64,000 nt of DNA from Metabacillus halosaccharovorans (GTDB lineage Bacteria > Bacillota > Bacilli > Bacillales > Bacillaceae). The stretch's first letter is position 1, and the number at the start of each line of letters is the position of its first letter. The DNA lies in contig NZ_KV917371.1 of the NCBI RefSeq assembly GCF_002019635.1, positions 248,001 through 312,000 of the forward strand, given 5' to 3'. The notes under the pieces were generated by a model that ran no database searches, was not told the DNA's origin, and was given only the letters and a program-made list of their open reading frames with translations. Position numbers and translations under genes: made by a program. Positions 36,791 through 46,325 of this stretch are shown in pieces.

Positions 36791-37906
36791 CTATTCGTTT
36801 ACATGACTGCTAATGATATCCTCCCTGGACTTTGCTCTTAATCTAATCAAGCGTACCACATTCAATGTAACGGCTTTTAAAACAGCATAAGTAGGTACTG
36901 CTAGTATCATCCCGATAATTCCGCCAAAACTGCCTGCTCCGATTAACAATAATATTATGGTTAATGGATGAGTGTTTAGGCGTTTTCCAATAATGAGAGG
37001 AGATAAAAGATTCCCATCAAGCTGTTGTACGACGGTCACAACCAGAGCTGCAAGCAATGCTTTTGTAGGAGAGTCCAGCAAAGCAATCACAACCGCTGGT
37101 GTAGCACCAATAAATGGTCCAACATATGGAATAATATTGGTAACTGCCACTACGATACCAAGAACTAAGGCATAATCTAAACCAATGATCATATAACCAA
37201 TATAACATCCAAGTCCAACTGCTAAAGACACAATCAGCTGTCCTTGAATATACGTTGCAAGTGTTTCGTATAAGTCTTTTAAAATTTTCAGACCCTCTCC
37301 ACGGTATGTGGATGGAAATAGTTTTACTGCTTCACCAGGAAATTTATGACCATCCTTTAGCATGTAAAATAGAATAAAAGGAACAGTAATAATTGTTAAC
37401 GTGATATTTGTTACGACACCTAATAATTTGGAAAAGCTTGAAGTAATATTTTCCGGTAAGCTTGTTGCATAACCAGTTAAAGTCTGTTCGATTTGATTTA
37501 ATGACACATACTCCTGCTCCATTAACCAAGTGAACCAGTGTGATTGAGACATACTTAAAATAAAATCCGTGATTTCTCTAGCATATGTAGGAAAATTACT
37601 GATTAAGTCTGACACCTGTTGTGTAACAATAGGTCCAATGAAAGAAATAATACCAGTTACAACCCCAACAAACACAATATACGGTATTAAAATGGCCAAT
37701 GTTCTGGGTACCTTGTTTCTTTCGAGTAATTTTACAAGGGGATTAAAAATAAAAAATAAGATCCCGGCAATCAATATTGGAAAGAATAAGGTCGAAGTAA
37801 ATACAATAATCGGCTCAAATAAGAAAGAGACCTTTGTACCCACATAGACAATTAAAAGCAATAATAAAATTTGTAATGTCCAAAAATGAACCTTTGATTT
37901 TAACAC
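36791..37906 (-). CDS. yueF: AI-2E family transporter
   Basis: A 371-residue protein with about eight membrane helices and the family's signature near the C-terminus (GNLLSPLIIGKRLNTHPL). Family members have been described as Na+/H+ antiporters or as exporters of autoinducer-2; the substrate is not known here. A GTG start at 37906 is chosen because GGAGGAG lies five bases upstream; the longer frame has a hydrophilic leader with no ribosome site. Confidence 0.87.
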   Translation of the reverse strand: MLKSKVHFWTLQILLLLLIVYVGTKVSFLFEPIIVFTSTLFFPILIAGILFFIFNPLVKLLERNKVPRTLAILIPYIVFVGVVTGIISFIGPIVTQQVSDLISNFPTYAREITDFILSMSQSHWFTWLMEQEYVSLNQIEQTLTGYATSLPENITSSFSKLLGVVTNITLTIITVPFILFYMLKDGHKFPGEAVKLFPSTYRGEGLKILKDLYETLATYIQGQLIVSLAVGLGCYIGYMIIGLDYALVLGIVVAVTNIIPYVGPFIGATPAVVIALLDSPTKALLAALVVTVVQQLDGNLLSPLIIGKRLNTHPLTIILLLIGAGSFGGIIGMILAVPTYAVLKAVTLNVVRLIRLRAKSREDIISSHVNE

Positions 37907-38158
37907 ACATTCTCCTCCAGTTTTTATTCTGCCTTTCGTCAACATTATAGGCATGAAAAACCAATATTAACCAAGGCATGATCAAGTATATAAATTTATA
38001 CGTACCAAAATAAAAATTGTTTCAACTTTTTTGTTATTTCATCCTATTAATCTATATACATTTCTATACTTTGCTCATCTTGCTATCTTCATCTTATCTT
38101 CTGTTAATCTTGCAGTCAAACATTCAACAGCATATCCTTTGAACACTTGGATACTGAA

Positions 38159-38183
38159 AAACAGACCTTTATTGGTCTGTTTC
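38159..38183 (-). terminator. Terminator of yueE
   Basis: AAACAGACC and GGTCTGTTT flank a six-base loop and precede a T run on the minus strand. Confidence 0.85.
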
Positions 38184-38193
38184 ATTGTATGGA

Positions 38194-38724
38194 CTAAACA
38201 GATTGGCGATATTCAGACATAATCTGCTCAATCGTATAATCCAAACGTTCTATTTGTTTAAAAGCATCCTCATACTTCATCTTGCGGTAATGATGTTTAC
38301 CAAATGGTTCCTCATCCATTTCATCTGCTAGTCGAACAATTTGTTGTAATGTGTTTTTCTTCATAGAATTTTCCGGTAAATATGAATCAGTATGCAGGAG
38401 AATCGCAAGAGCAATTTCCTTGGCATATTTCCGGTCCTCACCAAGCCTGATTAAGAGCTTATGAGCACGCTCAGCACCTTTAATCGCATGGATATCATTT
38501 TTGACATAGGCATCATAATCCCATTCTCCATCGGTATACCATTCATAATGTCCAATATCATGAAGTAATCCCGCCTTAGCGGCTAGGTCAGGATTTACAT
38601 CATACTTATTAGCGAGCTGAACAGCATATTGGGCAACAGTAATTGCATGTGAAACACCTGAACGGGTTAAATATTTTTGTGCAATAGGATGTGTAAATAT
38701 ATCGATCAAGCTTACTCGTCGCAT
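38194..38724 (-). CDS. yueE: HD-domain phosphohydrolase
   Basis: A 176-residue HD-superfamily protein. The metal motif is present: His in SHAITVAQYAVQLA, the HD pair in AGLLHDIGHYEWY, and a distal Asp in RLADEMDEEPFG. HD proteins hydrolyse nucleotides or other phosphate esters; the substrate is unknown. The ATG at 38724 follows AGGAGGGTTACC. Confidence 0.87.
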   Translation of the reverse strand: MRRVSLIDIFTHPIAQKYLTRSGVSHAITVAQYAVQLANKYDVNPDLAAKAGLLHDIGHYEWYTDGEWDYDAYVKNDIHAIKGAERAHKLLIRLGEDRKYAKEIALAILLHTDSYLPENSMKKNTLQQIVRLADEMDEEPFGKHHYRKMKYEDAFKQIERLDYTIEQIMSEYRQSV

Positions 38725-38754
38725 GGTAACCCTCCTATTTTTCATGTTGGTCAA

Positions 38755-38946
38755 TCTTACTATATAACTATAACGCTATACGTTTGATATTCAGAATAAT
38801 CTAACACATTTATAAAACTTCTTCAAGGAAATTGTTATTTTATCTACCGTGTTTATCCCTGTTAATAATGGATGCTTTTATTATTTATATGATATGAATT
38901 GAATTTTGTAACATTCCGTTCTAAAAAAGGGTCTTTGATTACGGTA
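38755..38946. other. Gap between yueE and the intron (3' exon side)
   Basis: AT-rich sequence holding the yueE promoter region. A 13-base palindrome (GATTAC.GTAATC type) straddles the intron end. No ORF seen. Confidence 0.4.
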
Positions 38947-40803
38947 ATCGAGTAGAGGGAAAAATAATTTAATTTTTTTCGCCCCTCTCACACCACCGTA
39001 CGTACGGTTCCGTATACGGCGGTTCAATTTATATTACAGTGTGTACTTTTAGATAATGATCTAAAGCAGAGGGAAGTCCCCTCTGCTTTAGTCTTTTATT
39101 TGAGATTGCTCTTTGAACAACTTTCGATAATCCGATGTATCGATAACCTCTTCGACAGAAGGTTAATCCCTTCGCCTCTTCCTCAGGGATTCCTAATTGG
39201 ATAAGCGATTTGATTCGTTTCTTCGATACCTTCCATTGCTTCCAGATGATGACTCTAATTCTGGAGCGAAGCTTCTTATCTATCTCAGTCATTGCTTTTT
39301 TCATATTCGAGATTCTAAAGTAGTTAACCCACCCAAGTATGACTTGTTTTAGTTTTAAGGTTCGGTAGCCTAGCGAAACACTCCAATTTCGCTTTGTTAA
39401 TTTTCGAAGCTTCCTTTGAAATTTTTGTATTGACGTTGAATGGGGTTTTACTTGGTATTTCTCATTCTTAAAATCGTAATAATATCCAAATCCTAAGAAT
39501 TTCAAATCTTTTGGACGGGAGATTTTACTCTTTTCTCCATTCACTATTAACCCTAATTTATTTTCTATAAATCTCACGATTGATTCCATCACTCTATTCG
39601 CTGCTTTCTCACTCTTCACGAAGATTAGGGCATCATCAGCGTATCTCACGAATTGAAGTCCTCTACTTTCTAGCTCCTTATCCAGTTGGTTCAACATAAT
39701 ATTACTCAGCAGTGGGCTTAGGTTTCCTCCTTGCGGAGTTCCAACTGGTGTTTCTTCATATCTTCCATTCTCCATAACTCCACTGACAAGATATTTCCTT
39801 ATAAGGGAAATGACATCTCCATCATCTATTGTATTAGAGATGATCCGCATGAGTTTATCGTGATGGACTGTATCGAAAAATCTTTCAAGGTCAATATCCA
39901 CAATCCAATCGTATCCGTCATTTAGAAATTCCAAGCTTTTAATAATTGCCATCTCACAACTTCTTTTTGGTCTAAATCCATAACTGAATTCACTGAATTG
40001 CTTTTCAAATATTGGACTGAGAACTTGATGAATGGCTTGTTGAACTACCCTATCCACTACTGTTGGTATTCCCAATTTGCGCACCTTACCATTCTCTTTT
40101 GGGATCTCCACTCTTAAGGCAGCTTGTGGTTGGTACTTTCTTGTTCTGATGCGCTGACGTAGCTCATCCTTGTTCTCTCTCAGATATTGTTTCAGTTCAT
40201 CGACCGTTATTCCATCGACCCCACTAGCACCTTTGTTTTTATATACACGCAAGTAGGCTTCATTCATATTTTGATTACTTAGAATTTGTTCTAAAAGTTC
40301 CACACTCGTTTCTCCTTTCCTCTCACGTAGTAAGTGATAGCTCCATTTTGGTTATCCTTTGAGGTACGCCCATACTTTCACCATTAACACATTCGGAGTA
40401 TGTCACTTACGCATTCGTGGTGTTGAAACACTATAAATTGTTCAGCCCTTCATGAAATTACTTCACTACTATGGCTTCTGCTGACTTCTTGCGACTAACC
40501 TTTTTCGACTGTACCTTTTGTACATCCGCAAGATCTCCCAGGGTAAGACAACCATCTTTCCTCTTTTACTCGCCTGATCTACTTTACAAAGTTACGCACA
40601 TCTTTTGGACTTTAACTTGTTTAGGAGTCTTATCCCTTTGTAAAGCCTTAGTATCAGATTTCTGTTCGTCGAGCCAAGATTTTATTCCACGCTTCCTCCA
40701 GCCCTTATCTCACGATAAGTACCTTGCGCTTCCTTAGTGGTTGGTCGATGTGTACCCCCACAGTGGACTTTCACCACCTAGATAGTTGCCATGCCTGGCA
40801 CAC
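38947..40803 (-). mobile_element. Group II intron, bacterial class C type, with RT ORF
   Basis: On the minus strand the 5' end GTGTG (at 40803) matches the GUGYG consensus. The 3' part has a domain V hairpin at about 38989-39025 (GAACCGCC ... GTGGTG with a CGTACGTACG arm) and domain VI ending CTACTCGAT at 38947. The 5' end lies directly after a terminator hairpin and its T run, the usual target of class C introns. The 40304-40803 portion is the structured RNA of the early domains. The element is 1857 bp and looks complete. Confidence 0.88.
39029..40303 (-). CDS. ltrA: Group II intron reverse transcriptase/maturase
   Basis: A 424-residue protein. The RT domain contains YGFRPKRSCEMAI, PVGTPQGGNLSPLLSNIML and the catalytic YADD in FVRYADDALIF (about residues 219-229). 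A maturase (X) domain follows (KQVILGWVNYFR). There is no C-terminal HNH endonuclease, as in class C introns. It assists splicing and reverse-transcribes the intron at target sites. The GTG start follows AAAGGAG. The frame is undamaged. Confidence 0.95.
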   Translation of the reverse strand: MELLEQILSNQNMNEAYLRVYKNKGASGVDGITVDELKQYLRENKDELRQRIRTRKYQPQAALRVEIPKENGKVRKLGIPTVVDRVVQQAIHQVLSPIFEKQFSEFSYGFRPKRSCEMAIIKSLEFLNDGYDWIVDIDLERFFDTVHHDKLMRIISNTIDDGDVISLIRKYLVSGVMENGRYEETPVGTPQGGNLSPLLSNIMLNQLDKELESRGLQFVRYADDALIFVKSEKAANRVMESIVRFIENKLGLIVNGEKSKISRPKDLKFLGFGYYYDFKNEKYQVKPHSTSIQKFQRKLRKLTKRNWSVSLGYRTLKLKQVILGWVNYFRISNMKKAMTEIDKKLRSRIRVIIWKQWKVSKKRIKSLIQLGIPEEEAKGLTFCRRGYRYIGLSKVVQRAISNKRLKQRGLPSALDHYLKVHTVI

Positions 40804-40811
40804 TAAAAAAA

Positions 40812-40832
40812 GAAACTACATTTGCAGTTTCT
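40812..40832 (-). terminator. Terminator of the histidine kinase gene; intron target
   Basis: On the minus strand GAAACTGC and GTAGTTTC form a stem followed by seven T residues and then the intron's first base. Confidence 0.8.
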
Positions 40833-40837
40833 TCAAG

Positions 40838-41935
40838 CTAAGGTTTATATGGTATTTTCACTTCGAATAATGTTGAATATTTGTTTGATTCCACATTAAT
40901 TGTTCCGCCATATTTGAGCACAACTTGTTTCACAATACTAAGTCCGTCTCCTCTTGGAACTCCTCTCTTTTCCGCTTTGGTCGAATAGCCCGCCTGAAAA
41001 ATTTTGTTAAGGTTTTCCTTTGAAATGGTTGGCCCAATATTCTCTACTCTAAAGATATATTTATTTTGAGTAACACGAGCTTCAATATTGATGAATCTCT
41101 CAGATTCAAGTCCTAAAAGTGTGGCGTCAAAGGCATTATCTATTAAATTCGAAAATATTTTAATTAAATCAATCGTATGTATATGCTTAAACAAATGATC
41201 ATCAACATGGAGGTGCATATCAACCTTTTCATTTTGTGCTCTTGCCCACTTGGACTGGAGCAAAATGAAGAGTGCCGGATTCTTGATGACAACAGGTAAT
41301 TCCATTGTTTCTACTTCTGTTGTTAATGAGTTCACATATTCGTATGCCCGATCTTCCCGACCAATCTTCATTAATCCCTGGATAACTTGAATATGATTAA
41401 GAAAATCATGACGAATCGATCGCATTGTGTGAAGCATTGACTGAAACTCACCCTGGTAGGTCTCCTCCGCATCACCGACCTGAGAGTTCACTTTTTTTCG
41501 GTACCAAATTTGAAAAGCTATAAAAATACTAAAAGACAACAGAACTAACACACCACTCATAATGAATGAGGGAATACTTTTTTGCATAACATCCCGTTTT
41601 ACCTTCTCAACTGATTCATGTGTTAACTCCACATCAAGGGAACCATTAAATCCCTCTTCACTCTTTTTTCTTTCTTGAATTTTTAATAATTCCTCTAAAC
41701 TAGCAGTATCCCAAAATTCTAACTCCTGGTTTGAAGTCGGCATCGCCAAATGTCCAATTGTCAGATCGATCGTTTTAATCGTATTTAAATAAGTAGCATA
41801 CAAATTAAATGCTGAAAACACCATGATAAGAAACATTGTTACAGAGATAATGACGGCATACTTTTTCTTTTTACTTTGTCTAATTTTCAGCCACCTCTGT
41901 CCCTCGAACTTATCCCTAATGAAAAACTCTATCAA
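40838..41935 (-). CDS. Orphan sensor histidine kinase, CitA/DcuS-Spo0B type
   Basis: A 365-residue membrane kinase with two helices (about residues 27-50 and 122-144) around an extracytoplasmic segment of about 70 residues. The cytoplasmic H-box reads RSIRHDFLNHIQVIQGL, as in the Spo0B-like/AgrC-type kinases. The ATPase domain follows (FSNLIDNAFDATL, GVPRGDGLSIVKQVV). No response regulator gene is adjacent. B. subtilis has no kinase between yueE and yueD, so this is an insertion relative to it. The start is uncertain, as no good ribosome site is seen. Confidence 0.85.
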   Translation of the reverse strand: MIEFFIRDKFEGQRWLKIRQSKKKKYAVIISVTMFLIMVFSAFNLYATYLNTIKTIDLTIGHLAMPTSNQELEFWDTASLEELLKIQERKKSEEGFNGSLDVELTHESVEKVKRDVMQKSIPSFIMSGVLVLLSFSIFIAFQIWYRKKVNSQVGDAEETYQGEFQSMLHTMRSIRHDFLNHIQVIQGLMKIGREDRAYEYVNSLTTEVETMELPVVIKNPALFILLQSKWARAQNEKVDMHLHVDDHLFKHIHTIDLIKIFSNLIDNAFDATLLGLESERFINIEARVTQNKYIFRVENIGPTISKENLNKIFQAGYSTKAEKRGVPRGDGLSIVKQVVLKYGGTINVESNKYSTLFEVKIPYKP

Positions 41936-42052
41936 ATCAATATCTATAGATAATATACAACAGGTGATATTTTATAGGGTAATTTTTTCTTTATTTTCTA
42001 ATTTTTTATACTATCAGAAAATATATGAATTTTATGGATGATAGTATAAGAA

Positions 42053-42100
42053 AAACTAAGGCTTTCGCCATTAGAACTTGGCGACAGGCCAAGTTTTTCT
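42053..42100. terminator. Double hairpin, bidirectional terminator
   Basis: AACTTGGC.. / ..CCAAGTTTTTC terminates on the plus strand, and CTAATGGC-GAAA-GCCTTAG followed by TTTTTC terminates on the minus strand. It serves yueD, which ends at 42215. Confidence 0.6.
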
Positions 42101-42214
42101 AATCATAAAGGAAAATGGTATATTAAGGAAGGCTAATTCCCTAAAACTCTTCCTAAATTATCATTATACAGCAAAAATAATCCTTTTGTCATATCCAAAC
42201 ATAGAACTTTGAAC

Positions 42215-42967
42215 CTACAAGAATTCTTTTATATCATATACCCTTCCATTTTCTAACGGACCAGATAAAAGATTCATTAATGCCTTTGCCACAAAACTCG
42301 GTGAACGAAGCAGCCCTTTTTCATGATATTCCTCGAATTGATTGAGGGATGAGAATTCATCCTTTGTTGCTTTTCTAATTGTTCCTTGCATGTCTGTATC
42401 CATAATACCCGGTGAAAATGCAATTGATGTAATATTTGTTCGTTTCTCTTCTTGTTCAACCCCAACCGTTTTAGTATACATATTTAGTCCGGCTTTGGTA
42501 CTACAATAAGCACTCCATCCTGGAACCGGTCGATTCGCGGCTCCTGATGTGATATTAACAATCACCACATTCGCAGAGGTCCCTTTTGTTTCGCGAATCA
42601 AAGCCTCACTTATTAATATCGGTGTTAGTAGATTCAGATGAACATGCAAGATTAACTCCTCTTGCTTAGCATTACCTGCTCCTTTAATCGGATTTACCGT
42701 GCCGGCGTTATTGATCAGTGTAATTTTTTGTGCATGACCGATATCCATCATCGATAATAGTTGGTCTATTATCTCAGAAAGCTGCTGTATATCTGACAAA
42801 TCACATTCAATAAATGACAAAGGTATTTGTTTTTCTGCTGCGACTTTTTCAAGATTTGTGTTCATGGTTCTTGACAAACAAATGATCTTGCAATTTTGAT
42901 CATTTATTTCATTCACAATTGCTTCTCCTAACCCTCGAGAGGCGCCTGTTACAATATAATAATTCAT
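42215..42967 (-). CDS. yueD: Short-chain dehydrogenase/reductase, benzil reductase-like
   Basis: A 250-residue SDR. The NADP-binding motif TGASRGLGEAIV is at the N-terminus, NNAG at about residues 86-89, and the catalytic YxxxK in WSAYCSTKAGL. B. subtilis YueD reduces benzil to (S)-benzoin; the natural substrate is unknown. The position next to yueE supports the assignment. Confidence 0.87.
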   Translation of the reverse strand: MNYYIVTGASRGLGEAIVNEINDQNCKIICLSRTMNTNLEKVAAEKQIPLSFIECDLSDIQQLSEIIDQLLSMMDIGHAQKITLINNAGTVNPIKGAGNAKQEELILHVHLNLLTPILISEALIRETKGTSANVVIVNITSGAANRPVPGWSAYCSTKAGLNMYTKTVGVEQEEKRTNITSIAFSPGIMDTDMQGTIRKATKDEFSSLNQFEEYHEKGLLRSPSFVAKALMNLLSGPLENGRVYDIKEFL

Positions 42968-43144
42968 TTATGTCAGCTCACTTTCATTTGGATCGTCCTT
43001 CCAATTCCTTCTTCTTTTTAGCACATGCTACCAAGGAATGCAAGAAGTTCAATTCTCCATATTTGCCTTTGACAAACTAGAACCTTAATACTAAGCTAAA
43101 ATCAACATATACATATATAAATTGCTAAATAAAGTAGGGATAAC

Positions 43145-44377
43145 ATGACAGGATTTTCTAAGGATCCATTTAACTATCATTTTGAACGCCTTGAGGATGT
43201 AGCAGAAAAGATTAGTGAAGTCCTTCAATGTCCAATTACAATAGAAGATGTAAATCATCGATTATTAGCATACAGCACCCATGATGACAGAACTGATCCT
43301 GCCCGAATCTCCACTATAATAGGTCGAAGAGTTCCTGAAAAAGTCATTAACAGCTTATGGAAAGATGGAACCATTCCAAAACTCCTTCATACAGATGAGC
43401 CTATACGAGTTAAAAATATTGATGAAGTTGGTCTTGGCAATCGCATCGCCATTTCTATTTGGAAAAATGATGAGGTACTGGGTTTTATCTGGGCTTTGGA
43501 AATTGAAAAGCAGCTCCAGCAATCAGACCTGCTTCTTTTGAAAAAAGCGGCAAGAGCTGTAAAAAATAAAATGCTGAAATTACAAGTTCGTAAAACCAAG
43601 AAAGAAGAAAGGAATCAAGAATTTTTTTGGAAGCTTCTCACTGGTCATGTCTCAACAGAGCATGAAATTACTCAAAGTTTCCATGAACTAAACTTACATG
43701 TCCCCTCTCCGTTTTCGGTATGCATTTTTAAGTTTCCTCAGGAAATAAATGAAGAAGCAGAAAAGAAACTTTCTTACCTGCTCCAAACCACTCAGCAGGT
43801 AACAATTCTTTTATATACATTTGATTTTGATGAACTCATCATTTTATTATCGGCAAAGAGTTCTGCACCCTTAACGGATATCAAACATTTTACTTATTCT
43901 ACTATTCGTCAGCTTAACGAAAGATATCAATTAAAAAATGTAACGGCAAGTATGGGTGGGATTTTTTCATCACCGGTCTTTATTGAAAAAAGCTATAAAG
44001 AAGCGATAGCTGTACATTCACTAAAAAAAAGGTTTCCTAAAGAAACAACGGAATTAACGAGTTTTTCCGAGCTTGGCTTTTATCAGTACTTGGATATTTT
44101 ATACAACCAACGAAAAGAATCAGGCCATCAGCATTATTCGCTGACAAAATTAAAAGAATACGATCAACGGCACAGCACAAATCTTGTTCACACACTTGAA
44201 GTGTTTCTTGACCATGACAGCAACGTCCACGATGCTTCAAAAGCACTTAACATTCATATTAATACACTAAATTATCGACTAAAGAGAATTTCAGAAATCG
44301 GTGAACTAAATCTTAAAAATATGAACCAAAAGATCACCATCTACTTACATTTAAAGCTCGATCATATGCCTTTGTGA
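43145..44377 (+). CDS. adeR: PucR-type activator of ald
   Basis: A 410-residue regulator with an N-terminal sensory region, a GGDEF-like centre and a C-terminal PucR-type HTH (DASKALNIHINTLNYRLKRI). It lies just upstream of ald in the same direction, as does AdeR in B. subtilis, where it activates alanine dehydrogenase when alanine is present. It is not preceded by the yuk/yue secretion genes seen in B. subtilis. Confidence 0.88.
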   Translation: MTGFSKDPFNYHFERLEDVAEKISEVLQCPITIEDVNHRLLAYSTHDDRTDPARISTIIGRRVPEKVINSLWKDGTIPKLLHTDEPIRVKNIDEVGLGNRIAISIWKNDEVLGFIWALEIEKQLQQSDLLLLKKAARAVKNKMLKLQVRKTKKEERNQEFFWKLLTGHVSTEHEITQSFHELNLHVPSPFSVCIFKFPQEINEEAEKKLSYLLQTTQQVTILLYTFDFDELIILLSAKSSAPLTDIKHFTYSTIRQLNERYQLKNVTASMGGIFSSPVFIEKSYKEAIAVHSLKKRFPKETTELTSFSELGFYQYLDILYNQRKESGHQHYSLTKLKEYDQRHSTNLVHTLEVFLDHDSNVHDASKALNIHINTLNYRLKRISEIGELNLKNMNQKITIYLHLKLDHMPL

Positions 44378-44503
44378 TTTTTCACAAAAGAATTCAAAAC
44401 CTTTCTCGTTTTTAAACAAAGATATTTATATAATTTTTATTTATACTTGCTTTATTAAATAGAAACTATATAAATATTGCGTTCAAAGGAGGAAGGTTTA
44501 TTT

Positions 44504-45637
44504 ATGATTATCGGGGTTCCAAAGGAAATAAAAAATAATGAAAACCGGGTAGCCTTAACACCTGGCGGGGTCACACAGTTAGTTGCGTTTGGTCATCGGG
44601 TCTTAATTGAAGATCGGGCAGGTGTTGGAAGCGGTTTTGAGAATGAGGATTACAAACAAGCAGGTGCTGAAATTGTAGATAACGCTGAGAAAGTATGGGC
44701 AAATTCCGAAATGGTTATGAAAGTAAAAGAACCTCTGCCGTCAGAATATGCATACTTTCGAAAGGGACTAATTTTATTCACATATCTACATCTTGCAGCA
44801 GAGCCTGAATTAGCCCAAGCATTAAAAGATCAAGGTGTAACTGCAATCGCTTATGAAACAGTTACCGTAAATCGTGCATTGCCATTGCTTACCCCAATGA
44901 GTGAGGTTGCCGGCCGGATGGCAGCACAAATTGGAGCGCAATTTCTTGAAAAACCTAAAGGAGGAAAAGGAATTTTATTAGCAGGTGTTCCCGGAGTAAG
45001 TCGTGGAAAAGTTACGATTATCGGGGGTGGTGTAGTCGGTACGAATGCAGCGAAAATGGCGATTGGCTTAGGTGCTGATGTGACGATTATTGATTTAAGT
45101 GCAGACCGTTTACGCCAATTAGACGATATATTTGGTACACAAATTAAAACATTAATGTCAAACCCAATGAACATTGCAACATCTGTAGCTGAAGCTGATT
45201 TACTTATTTGTGCGGTATTAATTCCTGGAGCTAAAGCGCCAACTCTCGTTACGGAAGAAATGGTCCAAAAAATGAAGCCGGGTTCTGTAATTGTTGATGT
45301 TGCGATCGATCAAGGCGGAATCGTTGAAACCGTAGATCATATAACAACACATGATAACCCAACATATGAAAAACACGGTGTCTTACATTATGCGGTTGCT
45401 AATATGCCGGGAGCTGTTCCACGTACCTCAACAATTGCTCTTACAAATGTTACAGTACCATACGCATTACAAATGGCCAATACAGGTGCATACCGAGCGA
45501 TTAGCGAAAGTCCTGCACTTCAAGCCGGAGTCAATGTTATGGATGGGGAAATCACATATAAAGCTGTTGCTGATGATCTTGGATTTTTATACAAGTCAGT
45601 TACTGAAGTTTTAAAAAGAGAACATTTAATGAAATAG
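44504..45637 (+). CDS. ald: L-alanine dehydrogenase
   Basis: A 377-residue NAD-dependent enzyme converting alanine to pyruvate and ammonia. It starts [18 protein letters not shown], has the catalytic His in [11 protein letters not shown] and the NAD-binding fold with [21 protein letters not shown] 44504 follows AAAGGAGGAAGG; an upstream in-frame start has no such site. In Bacillus it supports growth on alanine and sporulation. Confidence 0.96.
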   Translation: MIIGVPKEIKNNENRVALTPGGVTQLVAFGHRVLIEDRAGVGSGFENEDYKQAGAEIVDNAEKVWANSEMVMKVKEPLPSEYAYFRKGLILFTYLHLAAEPELAQALKDQGVTAIAYETVTVNRALPLLTPMSEVAGRMAAQIGAQFLEKPKGGKGILLAGVPGVSRGKVTIIGGGVVGTNAAKMAIGLGADVTIIDLSADRLRQLDDIFGTQIKTLMSNPMNIATSVAEADLLICAVLIPGAKAPTLVTEEMVQKMKPGSVIVDVAIDQGGIVETVDHITTHDNPTYEKHGVLHYAVANMPGAVPRTSTIALTNVTVPYALQMANTGAYRAISESPALQAGVNVMDGEITYKAVADDLGFLYKSVTEVLKREHLMK

Positions 45638-45740
45638 CTCAATTTTAAAAGCCGTTTAAAAAAGTTTAATTAGATTTCACTTCACTTTTCCTTCATCATC
45701 CTTGTTGTTTACCGATACAAATGATAAGGGGGGTGAAACC

Positions 45741-45914
45741 TTGGATATTGCAGCCTTATCAATCGGATTAAATCAAGCATCTCTAAATCAAAATGTGAGC
45801 ATTGCATTAGCTAAAAAAGTAATGGAAACTTCACAGCAAAGTAACGAACAACTGTTAAAAGCTATGGAAGCCCCACACCCCAATTTAGGGAAAAGCATTG
45901 ACGTAAAAGGTTAA
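45741..45914 (+). CDS. YjfB-family putative motility protein
   Basis: A 57-residue protein reading MDIAALSIGLNQASLNQNVS and then a helix ending in QSNEQLLKAME. It belongs to the YjfB_motility family by appearance. The TTG start follows AAGGGGGGTG. ACCGATAC just upstream resembles the -10 element of sigma-D promoters, which would suit a motility link, but no matching -35 element was found. Confidence 0.7.
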   Translation: MDIAALSIGLNQASLNQNVSIALAKKVMETSQQSNEQLLKAMEAPHPNLGKSIDVKG

Positions 45915-45917
45915 ATC

Positions 45918-45947
45918 AAAAGTCCCTGTATGAATATGGGGACTTTT
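45918..45947 (+). terminator. Terminator of the YjfB-like gene
   Basis: AAAAGTCCC and GGGGACTTTT form a stem shortly after the stop codon. Confidence 0.78.
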
Positions 45948-46018
45948 GAAGTCCAATTGTATCATCATTGGTGACAAAAACCTTCCCTAAATGTCGAAAT
46001 TCCACTAACAATTCTCCT

Positions 46019-46293
46019 TATAATCCATCCATCCTTTGGAAAAGCTAATGTTATCAGGTAAGACTAGACACAATCATCATCTCAGCATAGTTGCTCTACT
46101 ATTCATCCACGTCTTGCCTGTAAGTGAATTTTTATCCTACTTTCCCTACTCTTTTTTATAATGATATCGTATACTTTATAAAAACGTTTTTATCATTTTT
46201 TTTAAATCAATGAACAATTAATAGAAAAATTAATAGTATAGTACAACCTCCGAATTATTTTTTGACAGTTATCCTACGGTAACTGTCTTTTTT
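46019..46293 (+). ncRNA. Candidate small RNA with its own terminator
   Basis: A gene-free stretch of about 370 bases has a perfect TATAAT at 46019-46024, a ten-base-pair closing stem (CAGGTAAGAC with GTCTTGCCTG, about 46054-46118) and a plus-strand terminator at 46264-46293. No plus-strand gene lies between, so a transcript of about 260 bases is possible. The -35 element is weak. Confidence 0.35.
46264..46293 (+). terminator. Orphan plus-strand terminator
   Basis: GACAGTTA and TAACTGTC form an eight-base-pair stem followed by TTTTTT. The neighbouring gene yuiH is on the other strand and, read that way, the hairpin is followed by A residues. Confidence 0.75.
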
Positions 46294-46325
46294 ACATCCT
46301 ATTTTATCTTGATCTGTCCTATGCC

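Noticed and set aside
40471-40737. Open frame of 88 codons on the plus strand inside the intron
   Set aside because: It is antisense to the structured RNA part of the group II intron and has no ribosome site.
45700-45730. Sigma-D promoter before the YjfB-like gene
   Set aside because: The -10-like ACCGATAC has six of eight matches but no TAAA element at the right distance.
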